DNA of 64,000 nt from Kiloniella litopenaei (lineage in GTDB: Bacteria > Pseudomonadota > Alphaproteobacteria > Kiloniellales > Kiloniellaceae), in assembly GCF_000982415.1 (NCBI RefSeq), contig NZ_LANI01000003.1, positions 310,001-374,000 of the forward strand, given 5' to 3'. A program made the position numbers and the translations under genes. Below are positions 8,970-16,513 of this stretch, piece by piece (position 1 is the stretch's first letter; every line of letters begins with the position of its first letter). The notes beneath the pieces were generated by a model, which worked only from the letters and a program-made list of their open reading frames with translations, had not been told where the DNA came from and ran no database searches.

Positions 8970-9180
8970 CATTATGCCGGCAGGTCTCCTGGCTCACGGA
9001 TCGTTGCTCAATCACCAAACCTTCCCGGCATCCAACCCGTTGGTCATGCCAGTGGTCATAATTGGTAAGAACTCACCGTTCACAGTTGCGGGGGCAGCCA
9101 CGGCTCAAGATCCCCTGATGGGTAGATCTCTCCGCGTTCCCTTTTAATCCCCGGACGACTTCATCCATGGGGAACCATGC
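8970..9180 (-). promoter_or_regulatory. Cobalamin riboswitch (first copy), upstream of the cobalt operon
   Basis: Read on the minus strand, this shows the conserved cobalamin-riboswitch elements in order: the 5' GGTTCCCC, AAAAGGGAA, GGCTGCCCCCGCAACTGT, CCACTG, CCGGGAAGG and the terminal B12 box GAGCCAGGAGACCTGCC. Between GGGAAC and GGCTGCC lies an extra hairpin, AGATC-TA-CCC-ATCA-GGG-GATCT, not present in the standard core. Cobalamin binding is expected to repress the DUF4198-cbiM-nikL-like-cbiQ-cbiO genes. A leader of about 200 nt remains between the B12 box and the first start codon, enough for an expression platform that I did not resolve. Confidence 0.95.
9082..9142 (-). repeat. 61-bp inverted-repeat partner shared by the two riboswitches
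   Basis: This block equals 10034-10094 read on the other strand, with one substitution in 61 positions (GGGAACG against GGGAACA). It covers the insertion hairpin as well as the universally conserved GGCTGCCCCCGCAACTGT core, so its identity goes beyond what riboswitch conservation requires. The remainder of the two riboswitches is clearly diverged. Confidence 0.9.
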
Positions 9181-9349
9181 ATGGCGTGAGTTTATGCGTA
9201 GAAGGAAAATCCTGCAAGGCCAAGATGTCAAAATATTCAATAGGCTTAAGTGATTTACGTGGCAATTCTACGGGATATTTACTTGGCATTTAAAATCATC
9301 TGCCATACTTATAGGTATGCCCTGAATGAATTTGATACGAGTTACAATC

Positions 9350-9937
9350 ATGCCCCCCTCAGATACCAAGTCGAAGAAGACACCCGGCGGTCAGAGTTGG
9401 CTTGACGCTGCTATGAAAATTTTATCAGAAGAAGGCTTTCAGACACTAAATATTCCGCGGTTATGCAGAAAGCTTCACCTAACCAAAGGCAGCTTTTACC
9501 ACCACTTTAAAAGCTTTGAAGCCTTCAAAAAACAACTGCTTTCCTTTTGGGAAAAGGATTTTACTCAAGATATTTTTGATGAAATAAAGGGTGTCGAAGA
9601 TCCCGAAGCTCAATACGAAATGCTTTTCAATCTCGCCTTTGAAAAAGATCTCGCCATAGATTTAGCCATACGGGCATGGGCACAAACGGATAATCAGGTA
9701 AAGGACGTTGTCACAAAAGTCGACGAAATACGCATTAGCTTGTTAACCGAAATGTATCAGAAATCATCCAACCTCCCCCTGGAAGCCGCACGTAATTACG
9801 CCGTAATTGATTACACAGGATACATCGGCTTTTACAGCCTTTTCCCTGATGCCCCCGACAGTTGGGCACGCGATTTAGCCTCGATTCAAACAAGAGCACT
9901 CCTTTCAGACAGCAAAGTGACTCGCGGCCAAATTTAA
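9350..9937 (+). CDS. TetR/AcrR-family transcriptional regulator
   Basis: This is a one-component regulator with an N-terminal TetR DNA-binding domain: the helix pair runs through SEEGFQTLNIPRLCRKLHLTKG, ending in the diagnostic GSFYHHFKSFEAF. The C-terminal ligand-binding domain of about 135 residues is unclassified (AIRAWAQTD is a segment often seen in this branch). The frame can start at 9326 (MNLIRVTIM) or 9350 (MPPSDTK); each has a weak purine motif, and 9350 gives the usual TetR length. It lies between two divergent cobalamin-riboswitch transcription units, with its own promoter region overlapping the 5' side of the first riboswitch unit. Whether it controls cobalt or cobalamin genes is a guess from position. 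Confidence 0.85.
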   Translation: MPPSDTKSKKTPGGQSWLDAAMKILSEEGFQTLNIPRLCRKLHLTKGSFYHHFKSFEAFKKQLLSFWEKDFTQDIFDEIKGVEDPEAQYEMLFNLAFEKDLAIDLAIRAWAQTDNQVKDVVTKVDEIRISLLTEMYQKSSNLPLEAARNYAVIDYTGYIGFYSLFPDAPDSWARDLASIQTRALLSDSKVTRGQI

Positions 9938-9999
9938 TTCTCAGTTCACACACAATTCCATTGATCTGCTGGCCCGAAAAAGAGACACTTCGCCGGAAT

Positions 10000-10212
10000 C
10001 GGTTTTTCGGATGAAAATTTGATCCGGAAATAATAGGGAACACGGAGAGATCTACCCATCAGGGGATCTTGAGCCGTGGCTGCCCCCGCAACTGTAAGCA
10101 ACTTAAAGCTTGTTATAACCACTGGTATTTTTCAGAGATAATTCGCTCTGAATTTTTATATCGGGAAGGAACAATGCTCTTGCGTTGCAAGCCAGGAGAC
10201 CTGCCGGTTTAA
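10000..10212 (+). promoter_or_regulatory. Cobalamin riboswitch (second copy), upstream of the second DUF4198 gene
   Basis: The plus strand shows GGTTTT, then AATAGGGAACAC, the same insertion hairpin as the first copy, GGCTGCCCCCGCAACTGTAA, ACCACTGG, TCGGGAAGG and the B12 box GCCAGGAGACCTGCCGG. A variable hairpin arm (TTCAGAG...CTCTGAA) lies between CCACTG and CGGGAAGG. About 155 nt separate the B12 box from the ATG at 10370, with GC-rich paired sequence that could act as the expression platform. It should lower expression of the DUF4198 gene when cobalamin is plentiful. Confidence 0.95.
10034..10094 (+). repeat. 61-bp inverted-repeat partner (second riboswitch)
   Basis: This is the plus-strand partner of 9082-9142, one mismatch in 61 bp, about 890 bp away, with the tetR gene between the two copies. 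Such an arrangement could arise by inverted duplication of a riboswitch unit or be kept alike by gene conversion. Confidence 0.9.
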
Positions 10213-10369
10213 CGTCACCTGTCTGATGAACGGGGTGTTCATTAGGGCGGTTTTCCGTCGAGTGGCGTGCCTGTCGATAGTGGCAAGGCGCGGTTCTAAA
10301 CTGATTTCTCTAATCGGTATCTAAACTCGTCCTGCCATTGTCATAACTTTTTTAGACAAGGCGCGTACC

Positions 10370-11191
10370 ATGTTTTTAAGATCCAAAGAAAAAAAACTCT
10401 CACATTCATTGAGCTTTCTTCTCTTAGCTATTTCCCTAACAGTACTTTCATCACAAAAGGCCATGGCTCATTTCATTGAGCTAATTCCCTCTATCCCCTT
10501 GATCACCAAAAGTGCGGAGAGCGATTTTTCATTCGACATTCGCTTTACCCATCCGATGGAAGGGGCCCCACTTATGGAAATGGAACGTCCAGATCAATTC
10601 GGCGTTCAAGTCGCAGGCAAGAAGTATGATTTAACAAAATCACTGCAAGCAACAAAGCTGGAAGGAAAATTCAACCCGGCGAACGCCACATCCTACACCG
10701 CAGATCACAAAATAAAGCGTGCTGGTGACTATAGCTTCTACCTCGTCCCCAAACCCTATTGGGAACCAGAAGAGCAAGCGATGATCATCCACTACACAAA
10801 AGTTTTGGTGAACGCCTATGGTCTGGAAAACGGATGGGACCAACCTGTCGGATTACCTGTTGAAATTATGCCCCTGAGCAGACCATACGGCCTGTGGGCC
10901 AACAATATTTTTTCCGGTCAGGTACTCAATAATGGGCAACCAGAGCCAAATGCGGTTATCGAGATCGAATATCGAGGTCAAGGAAAGGTCGATATTCCGG
11001 CGACCCCCTTTATCACGCAGGTTGTGCATGCCGACAAGAACGGCGTCTTTCACTATGCAATGCCAAAAGCAGGATGGTGGGGGTTCGCCGCCCTGTTAGA
11101 TAACGGCAAAACCTTGCCCGCACCGGACGGCACAGATGCACAGGTTGAAGAAGGCGGGTTGATCTGGGTTCATACCCAAGACATGCCTTAA
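10370..11191 (+). CDS. DUF4198 periplasmic protein, riboswitch-controlled paralogue
   Basis: This is a second exported DUF4198 protein, 273 residues, paralogous to the one at 7960-8763: both have the FTHP segment near residue 60, an acidic MEME/MEMA motif, RP.TKPY or SRPYG in the middle, and GWWGFAAL or GFWGFAAL near the end. The signal peptide ends in KAMA, so the mature protein is predicted to begin HFIEL. AAGGCG about 8 nt upstream supports the ATG. It forms its own transcription unit behind the second cobalamin riboswitch and ends at a hairpin at 11247. Regulation by cobalamin implies a cobalt or corrinoid role; no transporter genes accompany it, so it may serve the same CbiM system or another one elsewhere. 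Confidence 0.8.
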   Translation: MFLRSKEKKLSHSLSFLLLAISLTVLSSQKAMAHFIELIPSIPLITKSAESDFSFDIRFTHPMEGAPLMEMERPDQFGVQVAGKKYDLTKSLQATKLEGKFNPANATSYTADHKIKRAGDYSFYLVPKPYWEPEEQAMIIHYTKVLVNAYGLENGWDQPVGLPVEIMPLSRPYGLWANNIFSGQVLNNGQPEPNAVIEIEYRGQGKVDIPATPFITQVVHADKNGVFHYAMPKAGWWGFAALLDNGKTLPAPDGTDAQVEEGGLIWVHTQDMP

Positions 11192-11246
11192 TAGAACATC
11201 ATGTTTTCATAAAGCCAGTCAAAAAGGCAGGCTTCCAAAACAACAA

Positions 11247-11277
11247 AGCGGCGGGCTCAGTTATTGAGTCCTCCGCT
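11247..11277. terminator. Putative bidirectional terminator hairpin
   Basis: The arms AGCGGCGGGCTCA and TGAGTCCTCCGCT pair with two mismatches around a short loop, between the convergent DUF4198 and CBS genes. The following T-run is weak (TTATT), so termination strength is uncertain. Confidence 0.5.
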
Positions 11278-11353
11278 TATTCACAGGCACTTATGTGCAC
11301 AGGTAACTTTATTACATAAAGCATTCACCAAAATCGGCCTAGCCAGATATAGT

Positions 11354-11878
11354 TTATCCAGACATATAGGCCATCATCTGTTTGTTTTCGTACTCCAGTT
11401 CCAACAACCGTTTACGTACCACATCACCAATAGAAATCATTCCACACAATTTGCCATCAGAGACAACCGGCATGTGGCGAAAACGACCATCAGTCATTTT
11501 TTGCATTACATCATGCACCCGTGCATCTGGCGCACAGCATACAGGATTGGCCGTCATAATCGTATCAACTTTCTCAGCAAAAAGCTCTTTGCCCTTTTGC
11601 CCGATTCCAACCACGACATCACGTTCAGAGACAATACCAATCGGGCAGTTATTATCATCAGCAACAACCAAAGCACCGATTTTAAACGAATTCAAAGTAT
11701 CAATGACTTCCTGCACAGTATGCCCTGTTGTGATGGTATGAATTTCGCCCCCTTTATCAGCTAGAATATCCTTAACAGCTCCCCCAGAAGCTCCTCCCGA
11801 AACTCCTCCCGTCTGGGCTGAGCCAGAACCGCTATCACTTTGGCAAACAACGGCACTGAAATCACCGGAAAATAGCAT
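11354..11878 (-). CDS. CBS-pair domain protein
   Basis: This is a soluble protein with two tandem CBS motifs: the first around VQEVIDTLNSFKIGALVV...IGIVSERDVV, the second around VHDVMQKMTDGRFRHMPVV...CGMISIGDVV. Such stand-alone pairs usually bind adenine nucleotides and act as energy sensors; the partner is unknown. The N-terminal 35 residues are unusual, rich in Ser and Gly (GSGSAQTGGVSGGASGG), and probably disordered. The ATG is firm because GAGGAGG lies about 8 nt upstream. Inside the Gly-rich segment the DNA itself is full of GGAGGAG-like strings, so an internal start near the first CBS motif cannot be excluded. It is monocistronic. Confidence 0.88.
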   Translation of the reverse strand: MLFSGDFSAVVCQSDSGSGSAQTGGVSGGASGGAVKDILADKGGEIHTITTGHTVQEVIDTLNSFKIGALVVADDNNCPIGIVSERDVVVGIGQKGKELFAEKVDTIMTANPVCCAPDARVHDVMQKMTDGRFRHMPVVSDGKLCGMISIGDVVRKRLLELEYENKQMMAYMSG

Positions 11879-12046
11879 TTATCATCCTCCTCGTGTTCTG
11901 CTGTCTTTTGAGTATAGCACAAGAAATTTAGGACATAACTTTTGTTTCAAAAAAGTTCCCGGAAGATCCAATCAAAGAAAACGTCTTCAATAGACTTCCG
12001 GGACAGTTGGCGGATCGAATAAGTCCTGTTCCGGAGAACACAAGCG

Positions 12047-12949
12047 TTAGAAAGAATAGGTAATCGCTATGCCGCTGAAGAACTGGTTTTTGCTCTTAAC
12101 GAATGGGCTGTCTGCCGCATCCCCAAGCAAACGCGCATAACCCAGAGTACCCGTCATTGCCCAGCTTTCATCAAAGCTGTACATCGCCCCTACGTTAAAA
12201 CCCACATCCTTAAAGCCTGCATCAACATCGTGCTGATTATACCTGCTTCTGGAAGCCTGTTTACTGTCCACTCCAAAATAGGACTGCATATAATCTTCCG
12301 ATGCCCAGCTGACAGAGGGACCTGCTGAAATCCACAGGCGTTCATCAAGGAAACTGTGACGATACTCGGCATTGAAATTAGCCAGAAGGCCTTTGTCTTC
12401 GCCACTCAGGTCCTGTGTAATATCCAGCCCGAACCCGTACATTCCCAAATCGATTTCGGCAAAAGCTGTCCCCGCGAGACCACCTTCAACATCACCCAGT
12501 CCCTTGAGCGCAGAATTATCATCTTCATCCCGGCCCCAGTCGTAATTCAGGGAAACGCCACCGCTAAAATGCTCTGAACGCAGCAAGGTTGCACCAATGC
12601 CACGATCAATCGAGATAAAAAAGGTATCATCCCGCCAGGACGCTTCGAGAACAGGCATAGCCCCGACACCGTAATCATCAGACCCTTCATAATCAGGTCC
12701 AAAACCGGCCCCGGCACCAATGGTAAAATCCCAATCACTTAACGCAGCATCCACAAAGCTGTCTGTTTCTGGATTACCTGCGGTCGATTGGCCGCCAGCT
12801 ATGGTCGGCGATGCAAGCCCCAGAGAAATCAACGACGTGAAAAATGCCAGTCTGACTGACTTGCCCTGAATAAAATTCTTCGCTTTAACACCTGTGCCGA
12901 TAGCGACAGATGAAAACATACAGGAAAATATAGAACGGTGCCTAAGCAT
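12047..12949 (-). CDS. MipA/OmpV-family outer membrane protein
   Basis: This is an outer-membrane beta-barrel of the MipA/OmpV family. The conserved start WDFTIGAGAGFGPDYEGSDD is followed by alternating amphipathic strands, and the chain ends in ITYSF with the terminal Phe needed for barrel insertion. The longest frame begins with TTG at 12967; the ATG at 12949 has GAGGGA close upstream and is preferred. The leader before the mature region is unusually long, about 55 residues, and a hydrophobic stretch (AFFTSLISLGLA) ends in SPTIAGG, so a later internal start is possible. Family members act in murein hydrolase scaffolding or solute permeation; no specific role is shown here. The gene stands alone. 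Confidence 0.82.
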   Translation of the reverse strand: MLRHRSIFSCMFSSVAIGTGVKAKNFIQGKSVRLAFFTSLISLGLASPTIAGGQSTAGNPETDSFVDAALSDWDFTIGAGAGFGPDYEGSDDYGVGAMPVLEASWRDDTFFISIDRGIGATLLRSEHFSGGVSLNYDWGRDEDDNSALKGLGDVEGGLAGTAFAEIDLGMYGFGLDITQDLSGEDKGLLANFNAEYRHSFLDERLWISAGPSVSWASEDYMQSYFGVDSKQASRSRYNQHDVDAGFKDVGFNVGAMYSFDESWAMTGTLGYARLLGDAADSPFVKSKNQFFSGIAITYSF

Positions 12950-13038
12950 GAGTCCCTCATTAAACAACGAAAATATACCGTGGTTATAAGGGGACTTTCT
13001 GACAGAGGGCTGACCGTTGCTGTTAAATGAAAATATTT

Positions 13039-13611
13039 TTAGGCCAAGGCCAATTCTGTACCTGTAAAATCACCAAAGTAACGTTCTGGAACAAATTCAT
13101 TGTCCAGCTTATTACCCTGCTGCGTTACAGGTCCTACCTGTTCAAAAAGGCGTTGCACATCACGTGCGGACAAACCGTCCCACGACGGCTGTAGTGCCTG
13201 ACAGATAGAATCTTCCAACTGCTTGTAAATAATTTTAATAAACCTCTTTTGATCTGAAGATGCTTTCAGCGCGTGGATGCTTGGCATTTGCCAATGCACC
13301 CTCAAGGCACCTAACGGCCCCAGCACAGGTTCATTTTCATCCGGCGCACTAATGCTAATAACCAGATCAATATCCGGGGCGCCGTCTTCCATAAAAAGCT
13401 TGTGCGTTTTGGAGAAAAGACCGGCTGTGTCGTATCCCTTGGCCTCAAGGAACTCTTCGACCAAAGGCAACATTTGTCCATCAGGTTGCGTTCCGGCGCT
13501 AAAGGTTCGAACACGTCCACCGCCAAAATCCCGCAGAAGAGTTTCAGCAATCAAACTTCTGGCTGAATTTGCCGTGCTTAAAAAGAGAACATGAACTGGT
13601 TTTTGCGCCAT
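13039..13611 (-). CDS. ArsC/low-molecular-weight phosphatase-fold protein lacking the catalytic cysteine
   Basis: The fold is that of thioredoxin-coupled arsenate reductases and low-molecular-weight tyrosine phosphatases: an N-terminal strand leading into the phosphate loop, then FSAGTQPDG and a C-terminal helical region. However, the loop reads LSTANSARS, so the nucleophile position (Cys in C-x5-R) is Ser12, with Arg18 kept. The second reductase cysteine region reads ISAPDENEP with no Cys, and the usual general-acid Asp after the Trp is also absent (WQMPSI). The codon at position 12 is AGC and there is no frameshift around it. It is probably a non-catalytic, phosphate- or oxyanion-binding protein, although serine chemistry cannot be excluded. 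The 190-residue length exceeds the usual 140-150 by a C-terminal extension. No ars genes are nearby. Confidence 0.75.
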   Translation of the reverse strand: MAQKPVHVLFLSTANSARSLIAETLLRDFGGGRVRTFSAGTQPDGQMLPLVEEFLEAKGYDTAGLFSKTHKLFMEDGAPDIDLVISISAPDENEPVLGPLGALRVHWQMPSIHALKASSDQKRFIKIIYKQLEDSICQALQPSWDGLSARDVQRLFEQVGPVTQQGNKLDNEFVPERYFGDFTGTELALA

Positions 13612-13790
13612 TTCGGAATAACCTTTATATGCAACAGTATTCGAAACACCCAGATCAATAGACTATGATTAGATTATCATTTCGTGGGTCAGAGACATCT
13701 ACGCCAGATAAATATCAATAGCATGAAAAGCACATGACTCATTTATGAATTTCATCTAGTGGACATACCCTTTCCTAGTCAAAACAAGGG

Positions 13791-14711
13791 CTAGCAGGCA
13801 ACCGCCTTCGTTCTGAAAATAGAAATCAGTTCATTCATTACAGATCGGATTGCAGGCACAAAACGCAGATCCCCGTGGACAATCAAATGCAGGTTTGAAA
13901 CCAGCCCGGGTATATCCGGCGTCAATCTAATCAGCTGAGGATCATGATCTCCCGCTGCAGAAGGCAATAATCCTATGCCAAGGTCATCACGTATTATCGT
14001 TTGCATCATCAGGGCATTGCTAATTCGAATAACCGGCGTCACCATTTTGAGTGTTGACCGCATCCAGGTCGCATCGGGCTGATAGCTGTGTTCTTCATCC
14101 CATCCAATCCAAGGCAAATATTTTTGCTCAAGCCAGACCTTGAGATCACCCTTTGGGGACAGAGGTTCAATATCACACCCCTTTGCACCAAAAACAGCAA
14201 ACGGCATCTCTGTCAGCTTCTGCGTAAAAAGGTTACCCTGTTTCGGCTTACAAAACCGAATGACCAAATCAGCTTCTCGCCGCGACAGGCTTGCCTCTAC
14301 ATGCGTCGTGATTAACTCCAGCTCTATGCCCGGCAAGGCCCGTCTAATTTGATGCACATGTTCAGAGATAAGCATTCCTGCCTGCTCATTCATTGATATT
14401 CGGACAGTGCCAACTGAATCCGCTGCCAACAATGTGCTTTGGCGATTTAGCGTTTCTGCGGCCTCGGCCATAGGGAAGGCTTTGGATGCGAGCATCACGC
14501 CAGCTTCAGTCGGGCACAGCCCCTCTGACAATCGTTCAAACAAACGACTTTTCAATCCACCTTCGAGCGATTTTATTCGGCGCCCCACAGTCGGCTGACT
14601 AAGCCCCAGTTCCCTTGCTGCAGCAGAAAAAGATTTCATTTCATAAACAGCAAGAAAAACCCTGATATCATCCCAATCATAAGGCGACTTAAGCATCATA
14701 AACCCATTCAA
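13791..14711 (-). CDS. LysR-family transcriptional regulator
   Basis: This has the classic LysR layout: an N-terminal helix-turn-helix (FSAAARELGLSQPTVGRRIKSLE) and a periplasmic-binding-protein-like effector domain to residue 306. It is divergent from the EamA-family transporter gene 98 bp away, the usual LysR arrangement, so it probably controls that exporter and itself from the shared intergenic region. The start is uncertain among ATGs at 14711, 14699 and 14696; none has a strong ribosome binding site. The inducer is unknown. Confidence 0.88.
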   Translation of the reverse strand: MNGFMMLKSPYDWDDIRVFLAVYEMKSFSAAARELGLSQPTVGRRIKSLEGGLKSRLFERLSEGLCPTEAGVMLASKAFPMAEAAETLNRQSTLLAADSVGTVRISMNEQAGMLISEHVHQIRRALPGIELELITTHVEASLSRREADLVIRFCKPKQGNLFTQKLTEMPFAVFGAKGCDIEPLSPKGDLKVWLEQKYLPWIGWDEEHSYQPDATWMRSTLKMVTPVIRISNALMMQTIIRDDLGIGLLPSAAGDHDPQLIRLTPDIPGLVSNLHLIVHGDLRFVPAIRSVMNELISIFRTKAVAC

Positions 14712-14809
14712 TAGTGAATATCAAAATTGCATTTTTTTTCATATCATACACAGATGAATAGATATATTTTATGAAAACCGGAAATTAGGCAAGTATTAGG
14801 CACCAGAAT

Positions 14810-15715
14810 ATGTCCGAAGGTACAACCCCGAATAAAACCAATATCCAATCAATGCTGGCCGTGTTATTTGCTGCCTTCCTTTTCTCTGCCATGTTTGCGC
14901 TGCCCAAAGGTTCAGCCACTGACCTGCCATGGTTTCAAATTGTGTTTATCCGCTATACAGGAGGCTTAATTTTTCTACTGCCAACGGTGTGGAGATGGCA
15001 CCACAAAGGTAACAGTCTGAGAAGCAGTTTCGGCCTGCTCCATATCGGACGTTCAATTGCCGGTATTGGTTCAGTTGCCTGCGTCGTCATCGCTGCGTCA
15101 CAGATCCCGCTTGCTGATGTCATTACCATCAGCTTCTCCAATGGGGCCATTGTCCTTATTCTCGCAGGCATCATATTAGGTGAGCGTGTTCTTCCCCGAC
15201 ATTGGGCATCAATTATCATCACCATTCTTGGTGCAAGCCTTGTTGCGTCCAACAGCGCAGGCGGGGGACAAAGCGCCTTTTTCAGCACGGCTGCCCTCAT
15301 TGCATTACTCGCAGCTTGTTGCATGGCTGTTGAAATCATCGTCATTAAATTTGTCAGTGAACGCGAAGCCATTCCCGTAACCCTTCTCTACGTCAATGGT
15401 CTGGCAAGCCTCTTGCTATTGATCCCATCATTGATCTGGGGACATTGGCAAGATCTCGTGAATTGGTGGCCAGTTCTTCTTATGGGTCCCATTGCCATCC
15501 TCGGACAGACCTTGAATCTCTTCGCCTTCCGAAAAGCAGAAGTGGTTCTGCTAACCCCCTTAACCTATAGCTCGATCTTATTCTCGGCTCTGTTAGGCTT
15601 TGTGCTCTTTGGCGAACACTTGAGTTGGTCTACAGCCCTGGGCGCAATCATCATCGTTACAGGCTGTTTGATTGGGATGGGTATCTATCGTAAAAGACTT
15701 TCGCAATCTCAATGA
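14810..15715 (+). CDS. EamA/DMT-superfamily transporter
   Basis: This is an inner-membrane protein of 301 residues with ten predicted hydrophobic helices arranged as two EamA repeats (first repeat MLAVLFAAFLFSAMFALPKG, second beginning near AALIALLAACCMAVEIIVIK). Members export metabolites such as amino acids or purine precursors. The last helix GAIIIVTGCLIGMGIY is typical. It is divergent from a LysR regulator and followed at 84 bp by a GntR regulator on the same strand. Substrate is unknown; the neighbouring amine-catabolism genes at 16.5-22 kb do not establish a link. Confidence 0.87.
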   Translation: MSEGTTPNKTNIQSMLAVLFAAFLFSAMFALPKGSATDLPWFQIVFIRYTGGLIFLLPTVWRWHHKGNSLRSSFGLLHIGRSIAGIGSVACVVIAASQIPLADVITISFSNGAIVLILAGIILGERVLPRHWASIIITILGASLVASNSAGGGQSAFFSTAALIALLAACCMAVEIIVIKFVSEREAIPVTLLYVNGLASLLLLIPSLIWGHWQDLVNWWPVLLMGPIAILGQTLNLFAFRKAEVVLLTPLTYSSILFSALLGFVLFGEHLSWSTALGAIIIVTGCLIGMGIYRKRLSQSQ

Positions 15716-15799
15716 GATACCAATCTCTGAATGTTGTGTATTATAATCCGATAAAGTGACCAGAGTCTCACAAATGAGAAGGGTTGAATAAAACACTCG

Positions 15800-16498
15800 A
15801 TGACCAACGATCAAAGTGACTTAAAAAGCATCGTCTCTCGTTTTACCGATGAACAGGTATCAACCCCTGTTTTTGTTGCCAACGTCCTTCGCGAAGCAAT
15901 CATTTCAGGCACCTTACCGCCCCACAGTCTTGTCCGACAGGATACAGCTGCTGATGCAATGGGCGTTAGCAAAATTCCGGTCAGGGAAGCCCTTAGAACA
16001 CTGGAAGGTGAAAACCTTATTAGCTTTGAAAGAAACCGAGGCGCACGGGTGTTGCCGGGTTCCATTCGGGAAATGATTGAAATTTTTGAGCTGCGAAAAG
16101 TAATTGAACCCCATTTGTTACAGCTCTCAATCCCGAACCTTACGAATGAAGATCTTACCAACGCCCAAAATCTGATTACTCGCGAAGCGCAATCAAAAAA
16201 TCAGAAAGAACTGGGCGAGCTTAACCGCCAGTTTCATGAAATCATTCTATCCGGTGCGAAAGAAACCATCGGATATAAATTCCAGAGTATTCTTTTCACC
16301 ACATCAGAGCGCTATCTAAGACTGAGCTTAAAAGAACCATCCTCACAAACACGAAGCAATGCAGAGCACCAGCAACTGATTACCGCCTGTATTGCCCGCG
16401 ATAGCAACAGGGCAAAAGAGCTTCTCGTTAAACATCTGGAATCAGCCCAGAGTGTCATTCACGAGAAGCTCAAGCAGGATAAATCCGTAGATCCCTAA
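15800..16498 (+). CDS. GntR-family regulator with FCD domain
   Basis: This is a FadR/VanR-type regulator. The N-terminal winged helix includes VLREAIISGTLPPHS...VSKIPVREALRTLEGENLI, and the C-terminal all-helical FCD domain contains IEIFELRKVIEPHL and the ligand- or metal-site segments ELNRQFHEIIL and NAEHQQLITACI with His residues expected to bind a divalent metal. It reads towards the flavin oxidoreductase gene, whose stop lies only 15 bp away on the other strand. FCD regulators commonly sense catabolic organic acids, so control of the neighbouring catabolic cluster is plausible but unproven. Confidence 0.88.
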   Translation: MTNDQSDLKSIVSRFTDEQVSTPVFVANVLREAIISGTLPPHSLVRQDTAADAMGVSKIPVREALRTLEGENLISFERNRGARVLPGSIREMIEIFELRKVIEPHLLQLSIPNLTNEDLTNAQNLITREAQSKNQKELGELNRQFHEIILSGAKETIGYKFQSILFTTSERYLRLSLKEPSSQTRSNAEHQQLITACIARDSNRAKELLVKHLESAQSVIHEKLKQDKSVDP

Positions 16499-16513
16499 AT
16501 TTACACGCTTTTC

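Noticed and set aside
13039..13611. Functional arsenate reductase
   Set aside because: The nucleophilic cysteine, the second cysteine and the general acid are all missing, and no other ars genes lie nearby.
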